From Paraspadella gotoi (lineage: Eukaryota > Chaetognatha): a DNA stretch of 64,000 nucleotides. The stretch is from NCBI GenBank assembly GCA_051294375.1, contig CM119271.1, forward strand, positions 7,430,162 to 7,494,161, given 5' to 3'. Of the stretch, positions 32,579-47,568 are shown piece by piece. Every line of letters begins with the position of its first letter. Position 1 is the stretch's first letter. A program made the position numbers and the translations under genes. The notes under the pieces were generated by a model. That model saw only the letters and a program-made list of their open reading frames with translations. It was not told the origin of the DNA and made no database searches.

Positions 32579-35500
32579 AAGGCGAAATTTAAAAATCGTC
32601 TGGCAACAAAAGAGAGTAAGGAATTTTGCGTCTTTGAATTGTGTTTGGCGAGACGATTAAAAAGCCTCCACTTCGTCTTTCCTCCTCCTCCTCCTCCTCC
32701 TCCTCCTCGCTTTCTTTCCTCTTTCTCCTTTCTATCTTTCACTTTCAAAACACCAACCTCTCCCACTGACACTTTCTTCTCATTCCCCACCTCTCAGAAT
32801 TTTTATCAAAACCTTCTTCTTTTTTTTCTTTCATCCTTCTTAATCTTCCTCATTTTTAATAAAGATTAAATTACCTTAAAACGCTTCTTCCCAATAAAAA
32901 AAAAGATTATTTCATAACGATTATGGCGTCGTCGTCTTTTCGTCCTTCGTTGTCATATGAGAGTTTCGAGATTAATAGTTTACTTTTATTTTACTTTTAT
33001 TTTACTTTTATTAAAAAATATAATAACCATTAACATTTTTTTTGTAAACGGCGAATTGCATTACTATTATCTGTGCATAAGCAAACTAAGATTTATTGGC
33101 CATATCATAATAAATTATTTTGGGGCCCAACAAGAGATATGCACTCTGGACCTCTTTTGAAACGCGGCCATTCTGGCGGATCCCCTATTTGTCATTATCA
33201 TAACGAGTATCACGTAGCTGAGCCAACTCGTTCCTCATTCATATTGACCGGCATGATGCCAGCGATTTATATCTCGAGCTGCTGAACTGCATCATAAGCC
33301 TTTGTCGATGATCAGTAACTACACAACAACAACCAACAAAATCCTCCTCCTCTCCTCTTCCTCCTCCTGCTCTCGAAAATCGCTTCGTTCTTCGACGCCA
33401 AAAAGTAAGGATTGTCGTCATTGTCGTCGTCGTCTCCGTCGTCGTCGTTCAACTTTCCCCAACGTCGCTATTTTCGTCGTCGACATTTTTTGACGTGGTC
33501 GCCCTTGTCGTTTTTGACGCCATCGGTCGGTCGCTATCGTCGGTCGGTGTCATTTGTCGCTGTCGTCTATCGTTAGTTATCGTCTTCGTCGTTGAGTCGA
33601 ACACGTTCGACATCGTCGCTCTTGGTCGTCTTTCGGCCATCGTCGTCATCGTCCGTCAGTCGTCGTTGATATTCTTAGCATCACAAAGGGAACCGATAAT
33701 TTTTTTCGCGCCGCTGTCTCCGCCATACTCCCGCCGCCGGCCCGTCTTCGCCGCCCCCGGCCAGCGGCGACGCTAATGACTTTCGCGCGGGAGCGTCGGC
33801 GTAGCGTCGCGTAGCGGTCGCGTGTGCATGGCGCCAAAACCGTAAACTTCCGTCAACATTCCCGAAATTGCGACGCGAATGGGAAGCGGTAAGCCCCGAC
33901 GCCGCAGGCGACGCCCGCAGCCGCGCCGACGACCGCAGCCGCGGCGCTGACAGTTTCGATGGGCGTCGTTGTATGTTGTCGACGTATTCGCGGAAAGATC
34001 GTGTTTTGCTTTCTAATTTCGTTAAGTAAAGAATGAGCGCCTTTTCTTCCTCCATGATGGGGGCCGACAGCTTTATATCGACTGCAAGCTGTCTTTGCCG
34101 CCGCCGCCGCCGGCGCCGCCGGCCTCTTTACGGAATTGCGTTGGCGCCGGAAAGAGAATACACCGGAAGTTGGCGCCGAGATTTGAAATGGCGCGGAAAT
34201 GATGGAAAGATTCGGAGAAGAAATCATCAATCGACGAGAGGAGAGAGAGACGAATGAAGAGAGAGAGAGAGAAGAGGGAGAGAGAGAGAGAGGAGAGAGA
34301 GAGATTGCCCAATGGGAGTCGAACGTTTTTCTTCCCTTCATATAACGTTCGATCATTTAATTCATTTCATTTCTTTATTTTGACGCTCATTCGTTTTCTC
34401 ATTTGAGAAAAAGTTTGTAGATTTTGTCTGCGAAAATGCTTCTTTTATTTTTTAGTCGGATCTGCTTATCAGCAGATACCGACTCTATAATTCACCATTT
34501 GTTGGTCCGTCGGTCCGCCCCCTCAATATTGTCGGGCACTCACTTATATTCTGTCAGAACCATCGAATTATATAAATTTATGCCAAAAAAACGATGTGTC
34601 CGTCCATCGTTCCGTCCGTCCGTCCGTCCCAACCTTAGCAATGGATAGATTGGAATGAAATTTGGTTACACCGTTGATCCATCGCGCTGTCGGTGCGGTA
34701 GGAAGTGTGGAATAGTCTGATATATGAAGTCCTTCGATTGAATCGTCAAGTCGGAAAATGAGTTTAAATGCGAAAATTAAAAAAAAATAAATTTCACTAT
34801 GGGTGACACCAATTATCAAGAGGGATGGGGCGATTGACTTGACAATTTTGTATCTGGGTGAGGAAAGTGTAGTTATGAGCTGGAATAAAGTTTGAGGAAT
34901 CGTTTGAGTGGAAATGAGTTTAAATTGCGAAAAAAAACAAAAAACCTGGTTTCACTAATTGATTTATGCTTCTTTTTTCCTATTATGAAATTTGGTACAA
35001 CCAATAATAAAAATTATCCATTCATTTAAAAATAAGCTATCTTGCCCCCTGACTTTTTGGACAGGCTTTGGTGTTTAAGGCCTCCATCACTCTTACAAGA
35101 TTAATGAATGCAGTTCCCTGCAAGCTTTCAATTAAGACTTCTCACAGTTCTACGTTTATTCACTCGCCAGGCATACCTGTCTTCCCTAATCAGATGAAGT
35201 GGCACATAATATTTCAAAGAATGTTATAAGTTGTATGAAAAGACCCACTCCCTTAAGTATTAGATCGGCGAATACTTATTGTACTCGCCTACCATCAAAA
35301 ATACAAGGAGCTGAATTTATGAAATGGTACAAACCAATAATTAAAAATTATACAACTTCATTTAATAAATAAGCTATCCTATGCCCCTGCACTTGGCAGA
35401 GCTTTTGGTGTGTTTAATGCCATCACATACACTGCTTACAAAGATTAATACCGTGAGCGAGTCCTGCCAAGACTTTCATATCAGTCACCTCTTCCTTACA

Positions 35501-35580
35501 CCAGGTCTCGTTCTATTCACGTCCAGAGTACCTGCTTCCTTATCAATGAAGTGAAAAATATCTTCTCTCTTTTTTAGAGA
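31788..35580 (-). repeat. Large inverted repeat, right arm
   Basis: Reverse complement of the left arm in the same order, starting CTCCTGGAAGTTTTAAACGA. The half nearest the centre (31790-33250) is almost clean. The outer half (33300-35570) has many indels and substitutions. The GA array (32495-32580) is shorter and more interrupted than its counterpart at 29871-29996. Confidence 0.85.
34965..35575 (+). repeat. Two tandem R1 units in the right palindrome arm
   Basis: Inverted counterpart of 26985-27545. The first unit (about 34980-35245) is readable. The second (about 35325-35565) is heavily altered by insertions and substitutions, and ends next to a GA tract at 35577. Confidence 0.5.
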
Positions 35581-35620
35581 GAGAGAGAGAGAGATTGAGA
35601 GAGAGAGAGAGAGAAGCTGA

Positions 35621-36391
<771 letters not shown>

Positions 36392-36399
36392 CTTTTCCC

Positions 36400-36780
36400 C
36401 CCCTAATAATTCCTGCATTGCGCCCACGAGGGTTTTTCTCCGTCCTCTTTTCCCGGCCCCGATCGCCGGCCTCGGTTGTCTCCGCCCCCGGCGCCGGAAA
36501 AGTGATGCCGTCCCGGCGACACTTCCGGAGAGTCTTCCGGTCATTTATCATTTCGACGCCGGACGCCGGACTGGGGAGGAGGGTCGGCCGAATCGGCAGA
36601 AACAAACATCGGCAGCTGCGTGGGTAGTTGTGACTGGGGACTGGGAAGGGGTAAGTGGCGGAGAGAAGACTCAAGGTAGGGCGTTAATAGCTTTCGGCGG
36701 CGGCGGCGGCGTACTTGGCGGCGGCCAACCTTTTCCATTGAGCGAAATGAGGCCCACGGTCCCACAGCGGTGAAGCGATG
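36400..36780 (+). promoter_or_regulatory. CpG-rich patch, possible promoter or first exon
   Basis: GC-rich with GGCGCCGG, TCCCGGCGACACTTCCGG (ETS-like) and CGACGCCGGACGCCGG. AAGGGGTAAGTGG near 36645 resembles a splice donor on the plus strand. No downstream exon can be identified. The GGC triplet run near 36692-36724 is a simple repeat. Confidence 0.35.
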
Positions 36781-38087
<1,307 letters not shown>

Positions 38088-38111
38088 TTGTCGTATTCCT
38101 TCTCAAATTGC

Positions 38112-38195
<84 letters not shown>

Positions 38196-38744
38196 CGAAT
38201 TTCCTCCTTTTCACTGGCGCTTAAGAAATCAAAGTCTGGCGCCGAAATCTGTCCTCGCCGCTCGAGCGCGCGCTGGCGCTGTCACATCCGCCACCGCCGC
38301 CGCCGATGCCGCCTCCGCCGCCACTTTCACCGGCACATCATCCAACACCTCGGTCGCCGCCGTCGCCGACAAGGACGGTTCTCGTCTGGAGTCTCCCCTT
38401 AATCGGCTGAAAGGAATTTCGACGTCTGTGAATTTCGTGTCGAAAATTAATTTTAAATCTCTTAGAGAAAAATAACTTAAAATTCGGAGAAATTTCTACT
38501 ATTTAAAGGAGACTTTTGTTTTAGGTAAAATCTCCTACGAAAATTGAATTTTCAATACATTTAAATATACATATTTCTAGTTTAATAATCACTATTCGGG
38601 GCGTGTCTTCGACGAACAAAATTTTAATTTTAAATCCTTGGCCAGACGCTCATTTGAAATCAGTTGCGGGGAACGAATTTGAAATTTGGCGCCAAAAATC
38701 TTCATTCTGTTGTTCCAGACAACGAATTTTGGGCGACGCTTCGT

Positions 38745-38805
<61 letters not shown>

Positions 38806-39189
38806 AACGTGCAGTTCAGATGAAAACAAGGCCTATTGTTATGATTGTTATTTATTGCTGTGCTATAAAATGCGAATGATTTAATTCAATGTCATACAAC
38901 CCTAAATTTACAACATTCGAAGTTGACATCGAAACGTTTTACATTTCGGACGCGTCGAAATAAGAAACGAAAAAAACACCTGGTATATCTTTTTGCATTT
39001 CCGACTTTTTGACCCGGCTCGACCCCGAGTTACGCCAGTCACAGCGTCACAGCGTCACACCTTCGCGAGACGGTCGACGTCGTCTCCCGCGGATTAATTG
39101 ACGAGGTTGAGTGCAACGCGAACCTGCAAAGACACGGTGGATGACGTAACGAGGGGGGCGAACGAATGAGAATCATCAAAACGAAATAA

Positions 39190-39228
<39 letters not shown>

Positions 39229-40296
39229 CCTTGATTCCAGGCGCCAGGTAATCCAAACATTCCGGCTCAAGCGGATGAGGTATCATCTGAGGAGAGACGA
39301 TGACGTCGCAAATATGGAAACGAGTTTCGGCGCGCACGCGAGATTGAAAGGTTGCACGTGTGAGAGGTTGTGAGTGCGTCCGTGCGTGTAATGGACGAAT
39401 GTGAGGCACGTATGTTTGATAGAAATAAAGCGTAGCAAAAATATTGAAATCAAGTAGAATCAAAATGCGAATAGTAGATCACGAACGGGCTTGTACCTGT
39501 GAACATTTTTAAATAAAAAAAAATTTAATTTTTATTTTTAAATATTCGCAAACGCCCATATTTATATATAGTACTCACCATAGAAAATGTCAAATATTTT
39601 TTATTTTTAAAAGCAGATTCGAATCCCCACTTTAAAGTTGATAAAAGGAAATATAATTTTTTTTAAATATTTCATGAAGTGGATCAAAATCCTAAAAAAC
39701 TATTATTATTAACCTATAATTAAATTTTAGTAAAAAAATATAGTTTTTTAAATTTTGGCTAACTTATATTTTCTTTTATCAACTTTTTATGAGGAATTCG
39801 AATCTGCTTTTAAAACTAAGAAAATATTATTTTAAAATTTTGATATTTCCTATGGAGAGTACTATGTATATGTATGTGTACTATGTATATACATTGTATA
39901 AATATGGGCGTATGCAAAAATTTTGAATTTTTTTTAAAAAATTTATTTATCAATCTTTTTAAGTCCAAGACTTTTCTTGATTAACTATTCGAATTTTGAT
40001 CTGCAACTTTCACTACGCCTTACTGTACGGCGTACAGTGTGCGCAGGTGCCATAATTAATATAGTTTTGTAATTTAAATTACAGAATACATGGTGCTAAG
40101 GTATAAAATTACTCTTATATCCTTTCGTGTCAGGTCATGCTTTCAGATCGTGGCCTCTTGCAACGCTCCTCATTTTTTGAGATTTTTTGAGATTTTTTTG
40201 TGTCACAGATCATAAATTTGGAAGCGAAAAAAAAAAAAGATTTGGAAATGGGAACAGAAAATTGGAAAACTCGAATCCGAAAAAAAACCGGAAATT
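38088..40296. repeat. Duplicated block C, copy 1
   Basis: Direct copy of 40297-42620. Contents: CT tract (38112-38192), a GC-rich patch with TGGCGC words and GCCACCGCCGCCGCCG (38205-38350), AT-rich DNA, TTGGCGCCAAAAATC (38689), GA tracts (38748-38801 and 39193-39226), foldback element FB1, and a tail ending in TCGAATCCGAAAAAAAACCG. No supportable gene. This copy is the cleaner one. Confidence 0.85.
39511..39950. mobile_element. Foldback/MITE-like element, family FB, member 1
   Basis: Two long imperfect inverted arms (about 39511-39665 and 39750-39950) around a short AT-rich centre. Paired landmarks in order are CGCCCATATTTATA (39553) against TAAATATGGGCG ending at 39910; AGTACTCACCATAG against CTATGGAGAGTACT; AAAAGCAGATTCGAAT against ATTCGAATCTGCTTTT; and AAAGTTGATAAAAG against CTTTTATCAACTTT. 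There is no coding capacity. The centre itself pairs (AAAAAACTAT with ATAGTTTTTT). A duplicate lies at about 41830-42285 as part of the larger assembly duplication. Confidence 0.6.
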
Positions 40297-40323
40297 GTTC
40301 CGTATTCCTTCTTCAAAATTGCC

Positions 40324-40406
<83 letters not shown>

Positions 40407-41012
40407 CTCTCTTCTTCTCTCTCTCCTCCGAATTTCTCCTTTTCACTGGCGCTTGAAGAACATTCAAAAGTCTGGCGCCGCAAATCTGTCCTCGCCGCTC
40501 GAAGCGCCGCTGGCGCTGCTCAATTCCGCCACCGCCGCCCCCGATGCCGCTCTCCGGCCGCCACTTTCAACCGGCACATTCACCATAACACCCGGTCGCC
40601 GCCGTCGCCGACAAGGACGGTTTCTCGTCTGGAGTCTCCCCTTAATCGGCTGAAAGGAATTTCGACGTCTGTGAATTCGTGTCGAAAATTAATTTTAAAT
40701 CTCTTAGAGAAAAATAACTTAAAATTCGGAAGAAATTTCTACTATTTAAAGGAGACTTTTGTTTTAGGTAAAAATCTCTACGAAATTGAATTTTCAATAC
40801 ATTTAAATATACATATTTCTAGTTTAATAATCACTATTCGGGGCGTGTCTTCGACGAACAAAATTTTAATTTTAAATCCTTGGCCAGACGCTCATTTGAA
40901 TCAGCTTGCGGGGAACGAATTTGAAATTTGGCGCCAAAAATCTTCATTCTGTTGTTCCAGACAACGAATTTTGGGCGACGCTTCGTGACGAGAGAGAGAG
41001 AGAGAGATGAAG

Positions 41013-41079
<67 letters not shown>

Positions 41080-42620
41080 AGAGATAGAAACGTGCAGTTC
41101 AAGATGAAAACAAGGCCTATGTTATGATGTTATTTATTGCTGTGCTATAAAAATCGAATGATTTAATTCAATGTCATACAACCCTAAATTTACAACATTC
41201 GAAGTTGACATCGAAACGTTTTACATTTCGGACGCGTCGAAATAAGAAACGAAAAAAAACACCTGGTATATCTTTTGCATTTCCGACTTTTTGACCCGGC
41301 TCGACCCCGAGTTACGCCAGTCACAGCGTCACAGCGTCACACTTCGCGAGACGGTCGACGTCGTCTCCCCGCGGATTAATTGACGAGGTTGAGTGCAACG
41401 CGAACCTGCAAAGACACGGTGGATGACGTAACGAGGGGGCGAAACGAATGAGAATCATTCAAAACGAAATAAATCAGAGAGAGAGAGAGAGACGAGAGAG
41501 AGAGAGAGACGAGAGAGAAGAGAGAGAGAGTGCCTTTATTCCAGGCGCCAGGTAATCCAAACATTCCGGCTCAAGCGATGAGGTATCATCTGAGGGAGAG
41601 ACGATGACGTCGCAAATATGGAAACGAGTTTCGGCGCGCCACGCGAATTGAAAGGTTGCACGTGTGAAGGAGGTTGTGAGTCGCCTTGCGTCGTGCGTGT
41701 AATGGACTGAATGTTGAGGCACGTATGTTGAAGAAATAAAAGCGTAGCAAAAAATATTGAAATCAAGTAGAAATCAAAAATGCGAATAGTAGATCACTAA
41801 CGGGCTTGTACTCGTGACATTTTTAAATAAAAAAAAATTTAATTTTTATTTTTTAAAATATTCGCAAAACGCCCATATTTAATATCAGTATCTCACCATA
41901 GAAAATGTCAATTTTTTTTATTTTTAAAAGCAGATTCGAATTCCCCACTTTAAAGTTGATATAAGGAAATATAATTTTTTTTAAATATTCATGAAGTGGA
42001 TCAAAATCCTAAAAAACTATTATTATTAACCTATAATTAAATTTTAGTATAAAAAAATATAGTTTTTTAAATTTTGGCTAACTTATATTTTCTTTTATCA
42101 ACTTTTTTATGAGGAATTTCGAATCTGCTTTTAAAAACTAAGAAAATATTATTTTAAAAAATTTTGATATTTTCCTATGGAGAGTACTATGTATATGTAT
42201 GTGTACTATGTATATACATTGTATAATATGGGCGTATGCAAAAATTTTGAATTTTTTTTTTAAAATTTATTTTATCAATCTTTTTAAGTCAAGACTTTTC
42301 TTGATTTAACTATTCGAATTTTTGATCTGCAAACTTTCACTACGCCTTACTGTACGGCGTTACAGTGTTGCGCAGCGGTGCCATAATTAATATAGTTTTG
42401 CTAATTTAAATTACAGAATACATGGTGCTAAGGTATAAAATTACTCTTTATATCCTTTCGTGTTCAGGTCATGCTTTCAGATCGTGGCCTCTTGCAACGC
42501 TCCTCATTTTTTGAGATTTTTTGAGGATTTTTTGTGTCACAGATCATAAATTTGAAAGAAAAAAAAAAAAGATTTGGAAATAGGGAACAGAAAATGGAAA
42601 AACTCGAATCCGAAAAAAAA
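40297..42620. repeat. Duplicated block C, copy 2
   Basis: Starts TTCCGTATTCCTTCTTCAAA, matching GTATTCCTTCTCAAATTGCC in copy 1. GA/CT tracts are interrupted by missing or extra bases (40323-40430, 40990-41085, 41476-41530). One-base indels occur throughout. Confidence 0.85.
41830..42285. mobile_element. Foldback element FB member 1, duplicate within the duplicated unit
   Basis: Near-identical to 39511-39950 apart from one-base indels. It lies in the second, noisier copy of the 38.1-40.3 kb unit, so it is probably the same locus represented twice. Confidence 0.55.
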
Positions 42621-42624
42621 AAAA

Positions 42625-42643
42625 CATCACAAGATGAGGAGTC

Positions 42644-42718
<75 letters not shown>

Positions 42719-42832
42719 TGCATAGCTTGGGGCCGCCACTTGACCCTTAGGATCAATAAACGANNNNNNNNNNNNNNNNNNNNNNNNNACATCCACAAGA
42801 TGAGGAGTTTCTCTCTCTCTCTTCCTCTCTCC

Positions 42833-42889
<57 letters not shown>

Positions 42890-42950
42890 TCTCTGCTGAT
42901 AGCTTGGGACCGCCACTTGACCCTTAGGATCAATAAACGACCTTTTGACC
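42625..42950. repeat. Short duplicated block flanking a 25-N gap
   Basis: AAGATGAGGAGT, a CT array, then AGCTTGG(G)(G/A)CCGCCACTTG and ACCCTTAGGATCAATAAACG appear at 42630-42763 and again at 42789-42940. Confidence 0.8.
42764..42788. other. Assembly gap (25 N)
   Basis: Fixed-size gap flanked by a short duplicated block. Confidence 0.99.
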
Positions 42951-43935
42951 GGAGAAAAATGGGAACGGCCTCGCCTTCGAGACTCCTACTCCTACACCTC
43001 TCCGCCCCCGCACCCGACCACCCCTCCCAACCCGTTTTAGCGTTAACCCACCCCATCAACACTCGCCTCGTCAACCCCTCAAACAAGTCCGCTGTCCCTC
43101 ATATGACCTCTTTCCAACCACAATCATTGACCGACGCGATCCCGCAAACATCTCCCAATTTATTTCACCTTCGCAAACATCCAAACCCATTCACCTCCCG
43201 AGCAACGCCTTCGTTTGACCCCATGTCCGAGATTCATCCACCCACCACCTTTGCCCTCCTCTTTGCCCTGGATTCGGTCTCCTCCGCCAGCTTCGGATCG
43301 AGGCGCGGGGGGAGAATCGTGCTCCGAGCTCTTGACTCTGCGTAATTGAGTCGCGAGAGGGCGTCTGGTAATTGAGGACGGAATACAAGGAGGCGAGCGA
43401 GTGAGTAAAGGGGGGGGAGGAACGCTGGATCGCGGTGGAGAGAGTATGGTCGAGGAGAGAGAGGCGTCGTTGTGAGACAGTGTTGGGAATGGCGCCCAAA
43501 GACGCCGAGTTAGACTAAGACGATTGGGAGAGATCGGCGCCAAAAGACATGCGTTGTGAGAGACGGCTTTGTGTGATAGATAAAGTGTGAAAATTACTAA
43601 GCTTGGAAAGATCGGCGCAAAAGGAAGAGTAGTAAACGAATAGATGGGAAAGAAACAGACGTTCCGGAAATTTGAGCTCAAGAGTCACAATGTACTGGGA
43701 GAAATGTGAGACAAGAGTCTATGCCTCAATATAAGCTGGCGCAAAAAGAATTGGGCGTCAAGAAACAAGGGCTGAGAGCATATTGGCACGAGATGAGACT
43801 TGAGGATGGACATACGGACTTGGATTGCACGTTTATCTCGAGTCCATCGAAAATTGGGTTCCGTACATGAGCGCACGTGCCCCACTTACCCTACTCTCTA
43901 CAACATAAATTCACGATGCAATAAATGACACCGTC
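42948..43935. repeat. Duplicated block D, copy 1
   Basis: Matches 43965-44950. C-rich plus-strand DNA (CACCCCATCAACACTCGCCT) with AACGGCCTCGCCTTCGAGAC at the start and CATAAATTCACGATGC at the end. Frames open in one copy are shifted in the other, so no coding sequence is supported. Confidence 0.8.
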
Positions 43936-43964
43936 GTGCGTGAATTTAATGCTCTCTCTTTCTT

Positions 43965-44950
43965 TTGACCGGAGAAAATGGAACGGCCTCGCCTTCGAGA
44001 CTCCTACTCCTACACCTCCTCGCCCCCGCACCGACCACCCCTCCCAACCCGGTTTAGCGTTAACCCACCCCATCAACACTCGCCTCGTCAACCCCTCAAA
44101 CAAGTCCGCTGTCCCTCATATGACCCTCTTCCAACCCACAATCATTGACCGACCGCGATCCCGCAACATCTCCCAATTATTCACCTTCGCAAACATCCAA
44201 ACCCATTCACCTCCCGAGCAACGCCTTCGTTTGACCCCATGTCCGAGATCATCCACCCACCACCTTTGCCCCCTCTTTGCCCCTGGATTCGGTCTCCTCC
44301 GCCAGCTTCGGATCGAGCGCGGGGGAGAATCGTGCTCCGAGCTCTGACTGCGTAATTGAGTCGCGAGAGGGCGTCTGGTAATTGAGGACGGAGATACAAG
44401 GAGGCGAGCGAGTTGAGTCAAAGGGGGGGGAGGAACGCTGGACGCGGTGGAGAGAGATATGGTCGAGGCAGAGAGAGGCGTCGTGTGAGACAGTGTTGGG
44501 AGATGGCGCCCAAAGACGCGAGTTGAAAGACTTAAGAGTCAGGCGATTGGGAGAGATGGGCGCCAAAAGACATGCGTTGTGAGAGACGGGCTTGTGTGAT
44601 AGATAAAGTGTGAAATTACTAAGCTTGGAAAGATCGGCGCAAAAGAAGAGTAGTAAACGAATAAGGATGGGAAAGAAACAGACGTTCCGAAATTTGAGCT
44701 TCAAGAGTCACATGTACTGGGAGAAATGTGAGACAAGAGTCTATGCCTCAATATAAGCTGGCGCAAAAAGAATTGGGCGTCAAGAAACAAGGGCTGAGAG
44801 CATATTGGGCACGAGATGAGACTTGAGGATGGACATACGGACTGGATTGCACGTTTATCTCGAGTCCATCGAAAAATTGGGTCCGTACATGAGCGACACG
44901 TGCCCCACTTACCCTACTCTCTACAACATAAATTCACGATGCACCATAAA
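43965..44950. repeat. Duplicated block D, copy 2
   Basis: Counterpart of 42948-43935 with one-base indels. The two copies are separated by about 30 bp. No 25-N gap lies between them, but one lies just upstream at 42764-42788. Confidence 0.8.
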
Positions 44951-45104
44951 TGACACCGTCGTTAATTTTACGTCGCCATTAAGGAAGTGATAATGATCAT
45001 TATTTCGAAGAAGCGTCGCTCACAAATCGAAAACCCTTTTTTTTTTTTTTAAATCTTGAAACGAAAAAAAGATTTACGATTCGTTTTCTCACGCGCAGAT
45101 TTAC

Positions 45105-45900
45105 AGTGCGTCATGTCCCACGCCTACCCTTAAGCCTACAAACGAGCACATGGTCGGTCACGAAGTTTATGTGATGCAAACGGTGAAGGACGTGTACTCC
45201 TATGCTACAGTCAACCCCTATAATGGCTGAGATTATACAGGTCTGTGTTTGTTGTGATACACGTGCTCTCTCTCAAGGTCTCCGTTTGCAATAGGTTACA
45301 ATCTAAGTATCGTTGAATATTAATTGCTACTATAAGCGTTCGCGATTCACACGCACGCGATGACTGTTCTACCACGCACAGGTGATACTATGTGCGAGCG
45401 CTCTCGAGGGCGTGGTACTGCGCAGCGTTGATGTCAGCTGGTGTTCAGTACGCTCCTCGATTAGTACTAGTCTACTGTATCATTGTGCTCATATCGCATG
45501 AGGATCTCTCATTTCATTCTCCTCGTCTGCGTCTCTCCTGGCTCTCTATCACCGTCGATTCGATCGATCTTATATTCAGGTATCTCAGTCCACTGCGCAG
45601 TTTGCAGTTGCTGTTGGCGCACGGGAGTATGTACGTCCGTGAGGACCGATGGCGCATGCGTGATTTGACGTTCGTAAGGAAATACTCCCGACATACGCGT
45701 ATTCTCTCTGCATCTCTCTCTCCATAGCTTAGCGGTCCTGGTGTCGGTTCGTACGACGACGTGGAGTCTCAGAGCATCGGCGCCAGCGAGTCTTAGACTC
45801 TGCTCTGACGCGCTGCGGTTCGTAGTAGCAGTGGGACGCACGATCTGCTATACTTAGCGAGTGCGTACGGACAGTTCATAGCGGATATGTGGTTTAATTC
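45105..45900. other. Compositionally odd stretch, probably noisy sequence
   Basis: Rich in short irregular words (GTACG, GCATGCG, CGATTCGATCG), without the homopolymers and microsatellites typical of the window, and similar in texture to 730-1200. A plus-strand frame of 111 codons (45392-45727) has no recognisable features. Confidence 0.35.
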
Positions 45901-46301
45901 GAGTTGTCCGCACTATACAACTCTCATCATGCTGCTCCTGTCTCTGTCTCATTCTCCTCAATCTCTCTCTCGCTCTCTCTCGCTCTCTCTAGATGTATTT
46001 TTATCACGCTCAAAGCTAAAATCATGCAAATTTCACGCATTTTTAAAAAAAAAGCGATTTCCCTACAAGTACAGTCCGGGGACCCGCTGGGTTTCCGTTA
46101 ACGACGAAGGAGACGAATCGACGGTTCGAGCGCCATTTTTAATCGTCGTCCTCGTCGTCGTCGTTGTCGTCGTTGTCGTCGTCGTGGTGAAAGCCGATCG
46201 AGTGAGAACAGAGAGAAGCGACGATACCAAGGTCTGACTTCTGTCAGTTATTAAATTATTGCCTTTTTTTATACCAAGTTAGAGAAACTGAAACAGATTG
46301 G

Positions 46302-46360
<59 letters not shown>

Positions 46361-46584
46361 CGTAGGCGTGGACGTTGATAGAGATATGGCCGGGGCCAAC
46401 GCCCTCTGGTTTTCGCCTCGGGCGTTCGAACCCGGACGGAGGCGATCCAATAAAGTTCATCTCGATTCACCAATCAGGATTAATTCCAACACGGACGAAT
46501 GCAAATTTAAAAAAAAAAAACTAACTCAGAAAAATTAACAATTAACCTATTAAGTTTATGAACATTTAAATAGGACTCTTGTAA
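45901..46584. other. Spacer with CT, CGT and GA repeats
   Basis: CT-rich at 45957-45990, (GTC)n at 46143-46190, GA tract at 46305-46340. GGGCGTTCGAACCCGGACG near 46418 resembles a tRNA B box, but no cloverleaf surrounds it. Confidence 0.45.
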
Positions 46585-47085
46585 AAGCGAGAATTAAAGC
46601 TCCAATCGGAACTTAAAAATCCAGCCACGACGAAATATCTTCAAGCAAAAGAATCAATCGAGAAACATGAACATTCCTTGGTATTAACCGTGACCGCTAC
46701 ATCACCATCCGCTCCAGTCAAGGCCAATTTCAACACCATCGCTCCTGTCAGGCTCCAACTCGGCGATCGAATTCAATCAATAAAAAAAAAGGAAAAAAAA
46801 AAACCTTTCAACGTCACCGACGCTTTGAGCGCCATCTTTTTAACCACCAACGACGCCTCCGTTATCTACCCCCATGGCGAACGAGACGCCACCGCGAAAG
46901 ACGTATCTTTGTCACTCTCCCGCTGTGGTCATAAACATCTGACCCCCTCCTATGGAGATTACTGCCCGTATTGGCACCTCTATCACCGCTGCTACCAACA
47001 CCACCGCCATCTACCCCCATTGCGACCAAAACGCAACCAAGGATGTTTCTATATCTGTCTCTCCGCCGAGGCAATAAACATCTGA
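46585..47085 (+). pseudogene. Decayed coding sequence containing a repeated peptide
   Basis: A frame with no stop for about 167 codons, unusual here because it is not simple repeat. It reads through a neutral, mixed segment (ATTKYLQAKESIEKHEHS, then APVKANFNTIAPVRLQLGDR), crosses an A-rich tract (the Lys run near 46785-46805), and enters FNVTDALSAIF followed by [20 protein letters not shown]. That last peptide recurs about 300 bp downstream in another frame (47159-47240) as [20 protein letters not shown], and in weaker form at 47006-47075. Conservation at peptide level across frame changes suggests a once-coding tandem repeat that has decayed or carries sequencing indels. No Met start is supported in this frame; the nearest ATG (46667) is out of frame. 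I do not recognise the family. Confidence 0.35.
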
Positions 47086-47245
47086 CCCTCTCCTGAGGAG
47101 AGACAGCCCATACTGCACCCAACCACTCTCGCTGCTGCCGCTATCACCGAAGCCCCTCGTCATCTATCCTCAGGGCAACCAAGACGCCACTGCAAAAGAT
47201 GTGTCTTTGTCACTCTCCCGCCGAGGCAATAAACATCCGACCCCC
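46835..47245 (+). repeat. Three-copy tandem repeat, period about 142-157 bp, coding-like
   Basis: Three successive units each end in a variant of AATAAACATCTGACCC, located near 46925, 47072 and 47229. Each contains a copy of a segment reading IYP(H/Q)...(D/N)AT.KDVS in some frame. Unit 1 is in the frame of the decayed coding sequence. Units 2 and 3 are in a different frame, and unit 2 runs into a stop after CCGAGGCAATAA. Units differ by substitutions as well as indels, so this is an old sequence repeat rather than assembly noise. Confidence 0.6.
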
Positions 47246-47461
47246 ATCGCCGCCACCCCCTCCACCGCTCGCCGCGACCGGCACCACCAACCGCTGCCGG
47301 ATCTCCGCCGCCTCTGCGACTGTGGGGCCGGATAATTGACTTTCGCGTCAATCTCGAACCCAAATGAAAATTGATGACCCTCAAGGTTACGAGAAAAGAT
47401 TTCATTTCTCCGGGGCGGGGGGGAGCGAGGGTTCGAGTCGTGGGCGAGGGGAAAAAATGGC

Positions 47462-47568
<107 letters not shown>

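Noticed and set aside
42948-44950. Apparent conserved protein frames in both copies of block D
   Set aside because: Frames shift between copies at one-base indels, and neither strand gives a recognisable product.
46405-46450. Possible tRNA B box (GGGCGTTCGAACCC)
   Set aside because: No matching A box or cloverleaf at the required distance.
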